This document shows positions 1-6,283 of a stretch of 37,664 nucleotides of DNA, in pieces. Origin of the DNA: CAZJCK01 sp964544635 (GTDB lineage Bacteria > Zixibacteria > MSB-5A5 > GN15 > FEB-12); assembly GCA_964544635.1 (NCBI GenBank), contig CAZJCK010000031.1, forward strand, positions 1-37,664, given 5' to 3'. How positions within the stretch are numbered: position 1 is the first letter of the stretch; each line of letters opens with the position of its first letter. The translations under genes and the position numbers were made by a program. The notes under the pieces were generated by a model. The model worked only from the letters and a program-made list of their open reading frames with translations. It was not told the DNA's origin and made no database searches.

Positions 1-132
1 TGATGGCCAGAGGGAGCCGGAAGGGTCAGTCTTACTGTCAACACTCTTTTCACTGCAGCCGATCATCAGGCCGCCGGTCAGGGTCATCGAGAAAATGACC
101 AGCAGGGCTATTACTGACTTCAAGTTACGCAT
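1..132 (-). CDS. Lipoprotein, N-terminal part (runs off left edge)
   Basis: The first 44 codons of a minus-strand gene; the rest lies outside the window. The start reads MRNLKSVIALLV, followed by a hydrophobic stretch and a lipobox LMIGC, so the mature protein should be an acylated envelope lipoprotein beginning at the Cys near residue 26. A GGAGAG ribosome site lies 7 bases before the ATG. After the Cys the sequence is polar (SEKSVDSKTD), as usual for a lipoprotein linker. It is the first gene downstream, in the same direction, of the sigma-54 element at 461-720, with a leader of about 320 bases that holds a stem-loop and a 30-base repeat. Function cannot be told from this fragment. Confidence 0.75.
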   Translation of the reverse strand, partial: MRNLKSVIALLVIFSMTLTGGLMIGCSEKSVDSKTDPSGSLWPS

Positions 133-195
133 CTTGTTTCTCTCCACGTGAGTTCCCCTCCATGAGGGACATGATTTCTGTTGATTATGATCATG

Positions 196-225
196 TCTGC
201 TCACCTTCCGGTACGGCGCGCGCAC
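196..225. repeat. 30-base direct repeat, copy A
   Basis: Positions 196-225 are identical to 2278-2307 in the same orientation. Both copies sit 64-93 bases upstream of a minus-strand lipoprotein start (132 and 2185). The flanks do not match, so this is a short shared leader piece and not a duplicated gene end. Confidence 0.85.
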
Positions 226-359
226 AGCGGCCTGGAAAACGGCTGTGCGCCCGGGCCGGCAGCGGCGGGCCGCGACCAGAGTTGCAGCAATGGCGGTTAA
301 CTGACATTGTGTACATAGGCGCTGTTCTCGTCGCAATCGGTTGCCGTCGTTGATCGCGC

Positions 360-396
360 CGGACGGCCTGGCGGAGGTTTCGGCTCAGGCCGTCCG
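360..396. other. Stem-loop in lipoprotein leader
   Basis: The 11-base arms (CGGACGGCCTG at 360-370 and its complement at 386-396) pair perfectly around a 15-base loop. No T-run follows on either strand, so a classical terminator is not supported. On the minus strand it would lie about 60-95 bases after the predicted sigma-54 start. Confidence 0.5.
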
Positions 397-467
397 AGCG
401 TTCCAGGCTCCGAAAGGGAGCAGATTCGAGGTGAACCGGTGCTCCGATTTGGGCCGCTTACTATAGT

Positions 468-483
468 TGCAAGGACTGTGCCA
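468..483 (-). promoter_or_regulatory. Sigma-54 (-24/-12) promoter, element copy 1
   Basis: Read on the minus strand the site is TGGCACAGTCCTTGCA. GG (482-481) and GC (470-469) are separated by exactly 10 bases, as sigma-54 requires, and only one consensus base (G after TGGCAC) differs. It keeps this match although the surrounding element has diverged from copies 2 and 3. Transcription would start near 457 and run toward the lipoprotein at 132. The palindrome array at 592-702 lies upstream at about -138 to -243. Confidence 0.6.
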
Positions 484-591
484 ATTGCTGTGCGATTGAG
501 CGGAATGCGACATAAGTCATTGTGCTGCCGTGCGATACTTTTCTGCGCCGCTGCAACTGCGGGTGGGCTGAGTAGTGTGATTGGCTCGATT

Positions 592-702
592 TCGCGAGCG
601 ACAGCCTTATTTTCGCGAATTGCCCCTCAATTCTCGCGAATGAGAACCCACAGTTCGAGAATTTTGGACCGTTTTTCGCGAATTTTGCCTGTTTTCTCGC
701 GA
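592..702. repeat. 21-bp phased TCGCGA palindrome array, copy 1 (six sites)
   Basis: TCGCGA cores start at 592, 613, 634, 655, 676 and 697; every step is exactly 21 bases. The site at 655 is degenerate (TCGAGA). Flanks are AT-rich, extending the palindrome toward AATTCGCGAATT. The 13-15 bases between sites do not resemble each other, so only core and spacing are kept. Twenty-one bases is two helical turns, placing all sites on one DNA face. The period also keeps both strands open in several frames, which explains the heptad-like translated frames here; I do not regard these as genes. Confidence 0.85.
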
Positions 703-720
703 ATCGGATGTTGTTGGCAT

Positions 721-1045
721 GAAGAGTGACGGCACGCAGCATTTACTTTCGCAACCGACAAAACACGCTGTTGCGCCGAATCGGTGCCGGCGAAGGAGCG
801 ATAGTAGACATACGCATAGTCGCCCCAGTTGTAGGCCGCGGTTAGTTGGATGACAAAGTCACCGTCGATGAACAGTTCTTCTATTATTGAGTCGAACCGT
901 TCCGGCTCGATTTCGATATAGGGCGGGATGTCGGCGTAGATCAGCCCCGCTCGACCGGCTGGCTGAGCTAGCGCTTGTCGGCGCTGGGGGAGGGGATGCT
1001 GCTGACGACAATCAGCACACCAATGAGTAGTATCGTTCGGAGTAC
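721..1045 (-). pseudogene. Decayed secreted-protein gene
   Basis: On the minus strand a signal-peptide-like stretch (LRTILLIGVLIVVSS) follows a GGGGAG ribosome site, but the codon at the expected start (1045) is GTA, and the frame stops at a TAG (970-968). In another frame, from about 960 on, a protein-like stretch continues (IEPERFDSIIEELF, then AYNWGDYAYVYYRSF). It reads without its own stop into the TCGCGA array and ends only at 627. A broken start plus a frameshift near 960-975 fits a pseudogene of a small exported protein. I do not recognise the family. Confidence 0.45.
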
Positions 1046-1085
1046 AGGGCTCCCCTTCCGACACTAGTACCTCAGCAAGCTGGCA

Positions 1086-1117
1086 GTATCCGCCCGCTCT
1101 TTTGAGCGGGCGGATAC
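1086..1117. other. Strong stem-loop between gene and pseudogene
   Basis: A perfect 14-bp stem (1086-1099 with 1104-1117) closes a TTTT loop. It lies 40 bases past the stop of the 89-aa membrane protein on the minus strand. There is no following T-run, so it could be an mRNA 3'-end stabiliser or a factor-dependent stop. Confidence 0.6.
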
Positions 1118-1156
1118 GATCGTTGGCATTGCCCCGCCGGGCAGCAGGAATTCGAA

Positions 1157-1426
1157 CTAACCGAAGACCAGGCCCCAAACAGTCCCCAGTCCAACAAGCG
1201 CCAGGCCGGTAAGGACCGGAAAACCAATCAGCGTACGGATTGACCGTTTCGCTGGATCACCAAAAAAGGCCCAATATCCGAAAACAAACAGAAAACCGGT
1301 ACTGAACTCCGGCAATGCGGGTATGTTGGTTCCGAATTCGAGCGCAGCGCCGACCCCAAATGCGACCAGCCAGAGGATGCCATAGATCCAAAAGTGATTC
1401 TCCCGAGTTTTTGCCTGGTCTCTCAT
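1157..1426 (-). CDS. Small three-helix membrane protein
   Basis: An 89-residue protein with a short charged N-terminus (MRDQAKTREN) and three hydrophobic segments at roughly residues 12-31, 41-56 and 66-88, so it should sit in the inner membrane. An AGGAGGG ribosome site 5 bases before the ATG supports this start. I recognise no family motif. It is one of a run of minus-strand genes for small exported or membrane proteins downstream of the sigma-54 element at 5107-5366. A strong stem-loop follows its stop. Confidence 0.7.
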   Translation of the reverse strand: MRDQAKTRENHFWIYGILWLVAFGVGAALEFGTNIPALPEFSTGFLFVFGYWAFFGDPAKRSIRTLIGFPVLTGLALVGLGTVWGLVFG

Positions 1427-1459
1427 ACATCCCTCCTGTTTAGTGAAGACCTGTCGAGT

Positions 1460-1690
1460 TTATGATCCGAAAATCGCATCTATTCCACAAATCAGGGCAC
1501 TTGCTGCCGTACCTGCCCCAACGCATTTGAAGTAAAAACCGTTTGTTACAGCGCATCCAATGAGTGACGAAGCAGCACCCTTTCCCAGGCAATCCCAGAA
1601 GCCCTCCATTGTTGCTGTACCGGGCCGAATCTCTCCATCAATGAATCGACCGACCCACACGGTAACAGGTGGCACCACACTAACGTCCAA
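1460..1690 (-). CDS. Possible small Gly/Ala/Cys-rich peptide
   Basis: A 76-codon frame starting at TTG; a shorter version starts at ATG 1609. Neither start has a clear ribosome site, so the call is weak. The C-terminal half (from MEGFWDCLGKGAAS on) is hydrophobic and rich in Gly, Ala and Cys with small-xxx-small spacing, resembling the mature part of small pore-forming peptides. It is in the same frame as the lipoprotein gene ending at 1724, separated by one TAA and twelve sense codons, so it could also be a severed C-terminal extension of that gene. Confidence 0.3.
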   Translation of the reverse strand: MDVSVVPPVTVWVGRFIDGEIRPGTATMEGFWDCLGKGAASSLIGCAVTNGFYFKCVGAGTAASALICGIDAIFGS

Positions 1691-1723
1691 CTCGACAACG
1701 GCGACCTGTGGGCCGATGTGCCA

Positions 1724-2185
1724 TTAGTCGTAGTACACTACTGCAGTATGAATAGTCGAGTCATTATGCACATTGGCAAATGAGTACCACACCATCGTAT
1801 CGGAATGTGCTAAAGTCATCTCTGATATTGGCCACTTCTCGATCAAATAGTTTGCCACGCCGTTTGGACCACCTGAAATATGGGGAGGCGGCTGATAGTA
1901 GTCCTTGAAGAGCACCACAGTATTTTCTTCCTGATAGCTGTAAGACTGACTCTGAAGCCATGACATTGCACCCGCAACTTCAGGGTTCGTCATTCCTACG
2001 AACGCTGATGGCTGGGTTTCCTCGAAATCGTCGAGTACTATCCGGTCGCTTTCGATGAGCGAGCTCACGGCATCATGTGCCGTTGGCAAAGATGCGTTGT
2101 TTTCATTATCTGTCGAACATGCCAGCAGAAAGACCCCCAGTGCAATCGCCACTAAGGACAGAGAGGCTAATTGTTTCGTATTCAT
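1724..2185 (-). CDS. Lipoprotein of unknown function
   Basis: A 153-residue protein with a classic lipoprotein signal: MNTKQLAS, hydrophobic core and lipobox FLLAC with the acylated Cys near residue 23, followed by a polar linker (STDNENN). The mature part is acidic and aromatic and shows no motif I recognise. The ribosome site is weak (AAAGGT, about 8 bases upstream). The leader contains copy B of the 30-base repeat shared with the lipoprotein at the left edge. The frame continues past the TAA stop into the small peptide frame at 1460-1690. Confidence 0.7.
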   Translation of the reverse strand: MNTKQLASLSLVAIALGVFLLACSTDNENNASLPTAHDAVSSLIESDRIVLDDFEETQPSAFVGMTNPEVAGAMSWLQSQSYSYQEENTVVLFKDYYQPPPHISGGPNGVANYLIEKWPISEMTLAHSDTMVWYSFANVHNDSTIHTAVVYYD

Positions 2186-2277
2186 GATACAATACCTTTT
2201 GTTTTAAATCAATCACATTCTGTCAACTGACCCGGTTCCAAACTCGATACCGGAACAGTCATACAAAGACTCCTCTT

Positions 2278-2307
2278 TCTGCTCACCTTCCGGTACGGCG
2301 CGCGCAC
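2278..2307. repeat. 30-base direct repeat, copy B
   Basis: Identical over 30 bases to 196-225. It sits 93 bases upstream of the lipoprotein start at 2185 and just after the TonB-like gene. See copy A. Confidence 0.85.
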
Positions 2308-2372
2308 GAGGACGTACGCGCCGCACGAGAGGAAGGGCATTGTGTCGCACCGCCTCACGACTGTCGCTCTCG

Positions 2373-3137
2373 TTACCTCAGTATGATACCGATGTCGCTC
2401 GATACCCATACCTCCAGCGGGCCGGGGCGCGACCAGTCGTAGGTAATGCGTACAGTCATACTGACACGACGTCCATCGATAACCGGCGGCGTAAAGCGGC
2501 AGGCGAGCAGGCGCTCGGTAAGCGCCGCACCAAGATCGTAGCCCGGCGGTTTTTCGGCGACCGTTTCAAGCGAAAGAATCTTCCCCGTCGAGTCCAGTGA
2601 CAGGCGCACCGTGGCGATGCCGCCATACAGACCGTAGCGACGGGCGTGATAGGTCTGCCCGGGCGGCTCGAAGTGTGAGATGATCAGGCCGTGATCGAGG
2701 CGCAGCGGCTCTTTCGGTACCAGTGTCTGCCGTGGTCCGTCACCCGGTCCGTAACCGCTTCCGACAACAAGATCGGCCTGGGTATACCGTGGCGAAATCG
2801 GAAGCAGGGCTTCGATTGCCGGTGTGGGCGCCTTCGGCGGACTGTTGTCGAGTGGCGCACTCAGGCGCGACAGGATGTCGGCCTCCTCGCGCACGACTGT
2901 GAGACGGCTGCGGTCGATCCAGCCGCCCTGAAAACCGAATGATTCGAATGTGACCACGCGATCAAGATGCTCTCGCAGGGTCTCGACAGCCGGAGGTACA
3001 AACCTGCCGCCGCCGTGCCCTGTGTTGGGCGAGGTGGGCCAGATGACAACGGCAATCGCCGTCGCGACAACGATCGCCACGATATTGCCGGCTGCCATAT
3101 TGAACTGATACCGTATTTGCAGATCGCTTGGTCGCAT
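2373..3137 (-). CDS. TonB C-terminal domain protein
   Basis: A 254-residue protein. One membrane segment lies near residues 15-34 (GNIVAIVVATAIAVVIW), followed by a long periplasmic region. The C-terminus has the TonB fold signature: GGIATVRLSLDSTGKI, then ALTERLLACRFTPPVIDG and MTVRITYDW, i.e. the xA-x-x-F-x-P-x-x-x-G-x-x-V pattern. TonB proteins couple the inner-membrane proton force to outer-membrane receptors. No ExbB/ExbD is nearby, so it may be a TonB-like envelope protein and not a transporter energiser. GAGGT lies 7 bases before the ATG. It is the last gene of a tight operon, 9 bases after the preceding gene. Confidence 0.75.
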   Translation of the reverse strand: MRPSDLQIRYQFNMAAGNIVAIVVATAIAVVIWPTSPNTGHGGGRFVPPAVETLREHLDRVVTFESFGFQGGWIDRSRLTVVREEADILSRLSAPLDNSPPKAPTPAIEALLPISPRYTQADLVVGSGYGPGDGPRQTLVPKEPLRLDHGLIISHFEPPGQTYHARRYGLYGGIATVRLSLDSTGKILSLETVAEKPPGYDLGAALTERLLACRFTPPVIDGRRVSMTVRITYDWSRPGPLEVWVSSDIGIILR

Positions 3138-3146
3138 GGTTCTACC

Positions 3147-3611
3147 TCACGGTGCTTTCCGGGCGAACCCCGTTTCGCGAATGACTGCCACAGTCCAGGC
3201 GGTGCTGTCACGAATTGCCCGGAAGAGTGCGGCTTCATCAGGGGAATCGGTGTAAATCACCCTGATGACGAAGTCGGAATCGGGTGGATTGTAGTCGGAC
3301 TGCGGCCACACTCGTTTCCCTGGCGGGAGTACCGAGATGGTAACCGTGACCATCGTGTCATCGCTCCGAACCGAATAGGTGACGGGTACGGTAGCATCGG
3401 GGTCGTACAGGATATGCAGAATTGGCTTGCCGGAGAGCGAGTCGGTCGTGACATCGATGCCGAGAGTACCGTCGTATATCCACGGCTGTTCGGCGAGCGG
3501 GGGAGTGCGATACGGCGGGGCGCTGTTGTCGGGATCCCACGGATCATTCTGCGCCACCGCAGCACCGGTCACTCCGACCAGCAGGATTGAAACAAGCCAT
3601 CGAAAATACAT
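3147..3611 (-). CDS. Secreted protein of unknown function (154 aa)
   Basis: The N-terminus MYFRWLVSILLVGVTGAAVAQ is a type I signal peptide with cleavage expected after AVA. The mature part is Pro/Asp-rich, and its central part (VPVTYSVRSDD, TMVTVTISVLPPG) looks beta-stranded. I recognise no family. GAGGGT lies 5 bases before the ATG. It sits 9 bases downstream of the 262-aa secreted protein and 9 bases upstream of the TonB-like gene, so all three should be translated from one message and may act together in the periplasm. Confidence 0.7.
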   Translation of the reverse strand: MYFRWLVSILLVGVTGAAVAQNDPWDPDNSAPPYRTPPLAEQPWIYDGTLGIDVTTDSLSGKPILHILYDPDATVPVTYSVRSDDTMVTVTISVLPPGKRVWPQSDYNPPDSDFVIRVIYTDSPDEAALFRAIRDSTAWTVAVIRETGFARKAP

Positions 3612-3620
3612 ATCTGACCC

Positions 3621-4409
3621 TCACATCACCGGCGTCATGCCAAACAGACCGTCGATCCGGGCCAGTGTCTGCATGGCGCGGTTGTCCGACTGGTCGGTTG
3701 CGTTCTCCGACGGTGCGGTCATGCCGTATGTCATCTCGCGAAACATCCCCATCCCCGTCTCCTGCAACGACGCCAGGCCGACCGTGCGAATCCACGATCG
3801 CAGCGTGCGCACCTTCTCCACCTCGTCGCGCCAGGCCGGCGCTATCCCCGACTCCTCGATCATACCCGCCTCGAGCTGGTCGAGCAGCACGGCGGCGGTG
3901 TCGGCGCGCCCGTGATTGTCGAAGCGCAGCGTTTCTTCGGTCTTGCGGGTGACGAGGCTGAACTCGAAGATGTCGTCCTCGTCATCACGCGTCGTGCACG
4001 AAATGACGGCGTCGGAGGTCAGGTAGCGCAGCACGATACCGGGTGCGGACGAATCGTAATCAAAATCGAGCCCGCCGTGCAGGACACCGTCACCGTTGTA
4101 CAACAACGCGGTCAGCGTTTTCTTGTCGACGATAATGATATGACGTTCGGATTCACCTGCCTTGCGGTCGATAGCGATGTACATGGTGCCGCCGCCGGGA
4201 TATTCCTCGACACGGCAGATCTTGAGCGTGGTGTTGCTGTCAATTAGCTGGCTGGCCATGGCCGAATCAAATGCGTCGGGCTCGGGTGTAATCGACGGTG
4301 CGATGTTGAGCAGCTCGAGATGTCGGGCCAGATTGTCCGCTGGTCCGGCGGCGACACTTCCGACCATGAGGATCAGGCATGTCAAGGTAACAGTCCACGT
4401 GATGCGCAT
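3621..4409 (-). CDS. Secreted protein of unknown function (262 aa)
   Basis: A signal peptide (MRITWTVTLTCLILMVGSVAAG) leads a 240-residue mature protein. The middle part (GGTMYIAIDRKAGESE, HIIIVDKKTLTALLYNGDG) alternates strands and turns; the C-terminal third is helical (about residues 175-262). No catalytic motif is visible. GGGAGG lies shortly before the ATG. It is the second gene of a four-gene minus-strand operon, 25 bases after the 63-aa membrane protein, downstream of the sigma-54 element copy 2. Confidence 0.7.
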   Translation of the reverse strand: MRITWTVTLTCLILMVGSVAAGPADNLARHLELLNIAPSITPEPDAFDSAMASQLIDSNTTLKICRVEEYPGGGTMYIAIDRKAGESERHIIIVDKKTLTALLYNGDGVLHGGLDFDYDSSAPGIVLRYLTSDAVISCTTRDDEDDIFEFSLVTRKTEETLRFDNHGRADTAAVLLDQLEAGMIEESGIAPAWRDEVEKVRTLRSWIRTVGLASLQETGMGMFREMTYGMTAPSENATDQSDNRAMQTLARIDGLFGMTPVM

Positions 4410-4434
4410 GGAGTCTCCCTCCCTTACAATTTTA

Positions 4435-4626
4435 CTATTCCTGGGTTGTACCTGACCGTGACTTCATGGCCCGGCCGATCAACCCCTGCAGCAGGCCAAG
4501 CACGAGACCGACACCGGCTGCGAGCAATATGACGGTAGCGAATGGCTGGTCGTCCCAGCCGGTCAGCCTGAAAACGACAATGATCACGAGAGCTGTGATT
4601 AGTCCGTTGATCACACTGTTCCACAT
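4435..4626 (-). CDS. Small two-helix membrane protein (63 aa)
   Basis: The frame could start further upstream, but ATG 4626 is chosen because GGGGAGG lies just before it. The product, MWNSVINGLITALV onward, has two membrane helices (about residues 6-20 and 28-50) joined by a short acidic loop (GWDDQP) and a basic tail (GRAMKSRSG). It leads the operon 4626-2373. The predicted sigma-54 start near 5103 would give it a long leader of about 475 bases with an internal terminator-like hairpin. Role unknown. Confidence 0.65.
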   Translation of the reverse strand: MWNSVINGLITALVIIVVFRLTGWDDQPFATVILLAAGVGLVLGLLQGLIGRAMKSRSGTTQE

Positions 4627-5106
4627 GTGAGGATCCTCCCCTGTTTGTATTGCCGTCCGATGATATGATGATGCTGTCGCTGTTGAGTTGCCCTTACGTA
4701 CGAAAGATAGCATGCTGTTTTGTTGCGTCAACATTTCTATCGTACCCGGTTATTGACCGTAGTCAAGTCAATCATATCCGGGTGGTTCGCACGCGCTCGC
4801 AACGAACCACCCGGTCCTTAACGATCCCCTCACAGGACCAAACACAACGTCCGGCAGCGCCTGCACCGACAGTGCTACTCTCTGTGGCTCTCGTCACAAT
4901 CGGCCCGGCCGCCGGCAATTGCATATCTTTTGAGGGCGGGCGGCCCCGGCATAGGGTTGGGAACGGAACCGCCCGGCCCGGAGTCAAAGCCCCCAAAAGG
5001 GGCAATGGATGAAATGGTCTTGGTGTCACCCGGAGTTCAGACTCGAACAATCGGCATTGACAAGTACCGAATAACTCCGGCGGGAGTGTGACACAATACC
5101 AGCCCC
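4627..5106. other. Gene-less leader between sigma-54 element and envelope operon
   Basis: No convincing coding frame on either strand; the minus frame at 4772-5122 has no ribosome site and irregular composition. Read on the minus strand the region begins at the sigma-54 start near 5103 and holds a GCCCC-TTTTG-GGGGC hairpin plus T-run (4981-5003) and possible longer pairing between GGGCGG and CCGCCC near 4936-4974. It may encode a short RNA or a regulated leader. Confidence 0.45.
4981..5003 (-). terminator. Terminator-like hairpin in the sigma-54 leader
   Basis: On the minus strand GCCCC pairs with GGGGC around a short TTTT-containing loop (5003-4989) and is followed by TTTGACT. It lies about 100 bases after the predicted sigma-54 start of copy 2, so it could end a short RNA or attenuate the operon. 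The stem is short. Confidence 0.4.
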
Positions 5107-5113
5107 CTATAGT

Positions 5114-5129
5114 TGCAACCACCGTGCCA
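5114..5129 (-). promoter_or_regulatory. Sigma-54 (-24/-12) promoter, element copy 2
   Basis: The minus strand reads TGGCACGGTGGTTGCA, a complete match to the sigma-54 consensus TGGCACGRNNNTTGCW, with GG (5128-5127) and GC (5116-5115) 10 bases apart. Transcription should start near 5103 toward the operon at 4626. The six phased TCGCGA sites lie at about -138 to -243, where enhancer-binding activators of sigma-54 normally bind. A second block conserved with copy 1 lies near 5150-5182 (about -50 to -80). Confidence 0.75.
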
Positions 5130-5237
5130 CACCGGTCGGATGCGACTGGAATGCGAGCTAAGTTGTTGTGGTACCGTGCGATTAGTTTTGGGTGGCTCGG
5201 GCGGGTTGATGCCCCCAGTGGTGTGACAGGGTCGATT

Positions 5238-5348
5238 TCGCGAATGCGATCCCGAATCTCGCGAATTGACGCCCGATTCTCGCGAATTTCATACGAAAGT
5301 TCGCGAATTTCGGGTCACTTTTCGCGAATTTTGGGCGATTCTTCGCGA
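5238..5348. repeat. 21-bp phased TCGCGA palindrome array, copy 2 (six sites)
   Basis: TCGCGA cores start at 5238, 5259, 5280, 5301, 5322 and 5343, every step exactly 21 bases, all six intact. Flanks are AT-rich (TTCGCGAATT) and the bases between cores are unrelated. The array starts 26 bases past the stop of the CPBP gene. It has the same site number and the same distance to the sigma-54 promoter as copy 1. Confidence 0.9.
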
Positions 5349-5374
5349 ATGGGAAGTGATTGGCATAGTAATTG

Positions 5375-6205
5375 TCAGCAGGATGTGCACCAGCCGATAC
5401 GGAATATCAAAAGAGTGATTCCTGCGTTGTGGACGGCGTGCCAGAGAATGGGTATGACCAGCGAGCGGGTCCAGCAGTACAACCCGATCATCAGCATGCC
5501 ATCAAATAACAGTATGACATAGCCGGACCAGTCCGGCAGAGCAACGAAGAACCCGGTCGCGGCATGCGCCTGTGGGTAGTGCATAAGCGAGAACAGCGTG
5601 CCGGCTGTAATCATCGCGCCGGCAGGAGACATCACGCGACGCAGCAGTGGGAAGACAATTGCGACCAGCGCGATAGTCTCCCAGATCGGCGCCAGGACGT
5701 TCGCAGTTATCGCGTACCGCCACCATCCGGTTACCGTCCCCCACAAGTCGCCGTAGGCTACAGCCAGCCAGGCATCGTTGTCGGTCATGAACCAGGAACC
5801 ATCCAAGTGGTCGACAAAAAACCGCCAGCTTGAACCTTGACTGGTTGAGTTGAACAGGAAACCGAAGAATACCGCGAGCAAGACCAAAAGCACCAGACCT
5901 GCGATCATATTGCGATCGCGCCTGATCAGATTGTCTGAAAGAAACGTACGAAACGGCCTTGACCAGAATACAAGCACGGCGAGCGCCAGAGTGCAGGTCT
6001 CCGCAATACCCGGCACTGCGCGCTGAAAGTCAATCGGCACATGCGGCAGAAGATAATCGTGAGCGATGATCACGCCTGTTATCGCCACCGAAAACCAAAG
6101 CAACGGCGAAAGCGACTTCGGCTCGGGCAGGTCCGAAAACAGATCCGGCATCAGCGGCTGCCGCCTCAGCCTTGTACGCGGGTGGGGTGGTCTGTGTATT
6201 CTCAT
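5375..6205 (-). CDS. CPBP-family membrane protease-like protein
   Basis: A 276-residue polytopic protein with about seven membrane segments. Later CPBP (Rce1/Abi) motifs are present: FSLMHYP (FxxxH) and WHAVHNAG (HxxxN) near the C-terminus. The first motif, normally EExxxR, appears only as WETIALV, so one Glu and the Arg are missing and catalysis is uncertain. Rce1-type enzymes cleave near membrane-anchored or exported peptides, and many bacterial members serve bacteriocin immunity or processing. ATG 6205 follows GGGGAAGA, which lies in the 3' arm of a hairpin; ATG at MPDLFSD is an alternative. It follows the small secreted gene at 6284-6637 in the same direction. Confidence 0.75.
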   Translation of the reverse strand: MRIHRPPHPRTRLRRQPLMPDLFSDLPEPKSLSPLLWFSVAITGVIIAHDYLLPHVPIDFQRAVPGIAETCTLALAVLVFWSRPFRTFLSDNLIRRDRNMIAGLVLLVLLAVFFGFLFNSTSQGSSWRFFVDHLDGSWFMTDNDAWLAVAYGDLWGTVTGWWRYAITANVLAPIWETIALVAIVFPLLRRVMSPAGAMITAGTLFSLMHYPQAHAATGFFVALPDWSGYVILLFDGMLMIGLYCWTRSLVIPILWHAVHNAGITLLIFRIGWCTSC

Positions 6206-6214
6206 GAAATCTTC

Positions 6215-6243
6215 CCCGGCAGGCCACTTTTGTGCCTGCCGGG
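6215..6243 (-). terminator. Hairpin between secreted gene and CPBP gene
   Basis: A 12-bp GC-rich stem with one bulged C closes a four-base loop. On the minus strand it follows the 117-aa gene (stop at 6284), and its 3' arm contains the GGGGAAG ribosome site of the CPBP gene. With no T-run after it, it may work as a translational gate and not only as a stop. Confidence 0.5.
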
Positions 6244-6283
6244 AAACTAATCTGGCAATTACAAGTGCTGCAAGTTAATTCTC

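Larger units (their letters stand above)
133..460. other. Gene-less leader region upstream of the edge lipoprotein
   Basis: No convincing gene is seen on either strand. The open frame at 162-353 on the plus strand has no ribosome site and protein-unlike composition. Read on the minus strand this would be the 5' leader made by the sigma-54 promoter at 468-483. It contains a stem-loop (360-396) and one copy of a 30-base direct repeat (196-225). Confidence 0.5.
5107..5472 (-). repeat. Dispersed regulatory element, copy 2, with duplicated protease tail
   Basis: Bases 5107-5366 are colinear with 461-720 with no net length difference (constant offset 4646), although many bases differ. Bases 5113-5472 are nearly identical to 6713-6988 except that copy 3 lacks 84 bases, exactly four 21-bp units. 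The shared part includes the last 98 bp of the CPBP gene (5375-5472). Confidence 0.85.

Noticed and set aside
439..729. Plus- and minus-strand frames across the TCGCGA array with SRI or FAKI heptads
   Set aside because: The 21-bp period keeps frames open by itself. Copies 2 and 3 differ by many amino-acid-changing substitutions in these frames, and no ribosome site is present.
2209..2409. 66-codon minus-strand frame
   Set aside because: It overlaps the end of the TonB-like gene, has no ribosome site and an irregular composition; it only happens to span the 30-base repeat.
4772..5122. 116-codon minus-strand frame in the copy 2 leader
   Set aside because: Starts before the predicted transcript start, lacks a ribosome site and has no protein-like pattern.
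592..5348. CRISPR-like array
   Set aside because: The repeated core is only 6-10 bases with 21-bp spacing; no CRISPR repeat length, spacers or cas genes.
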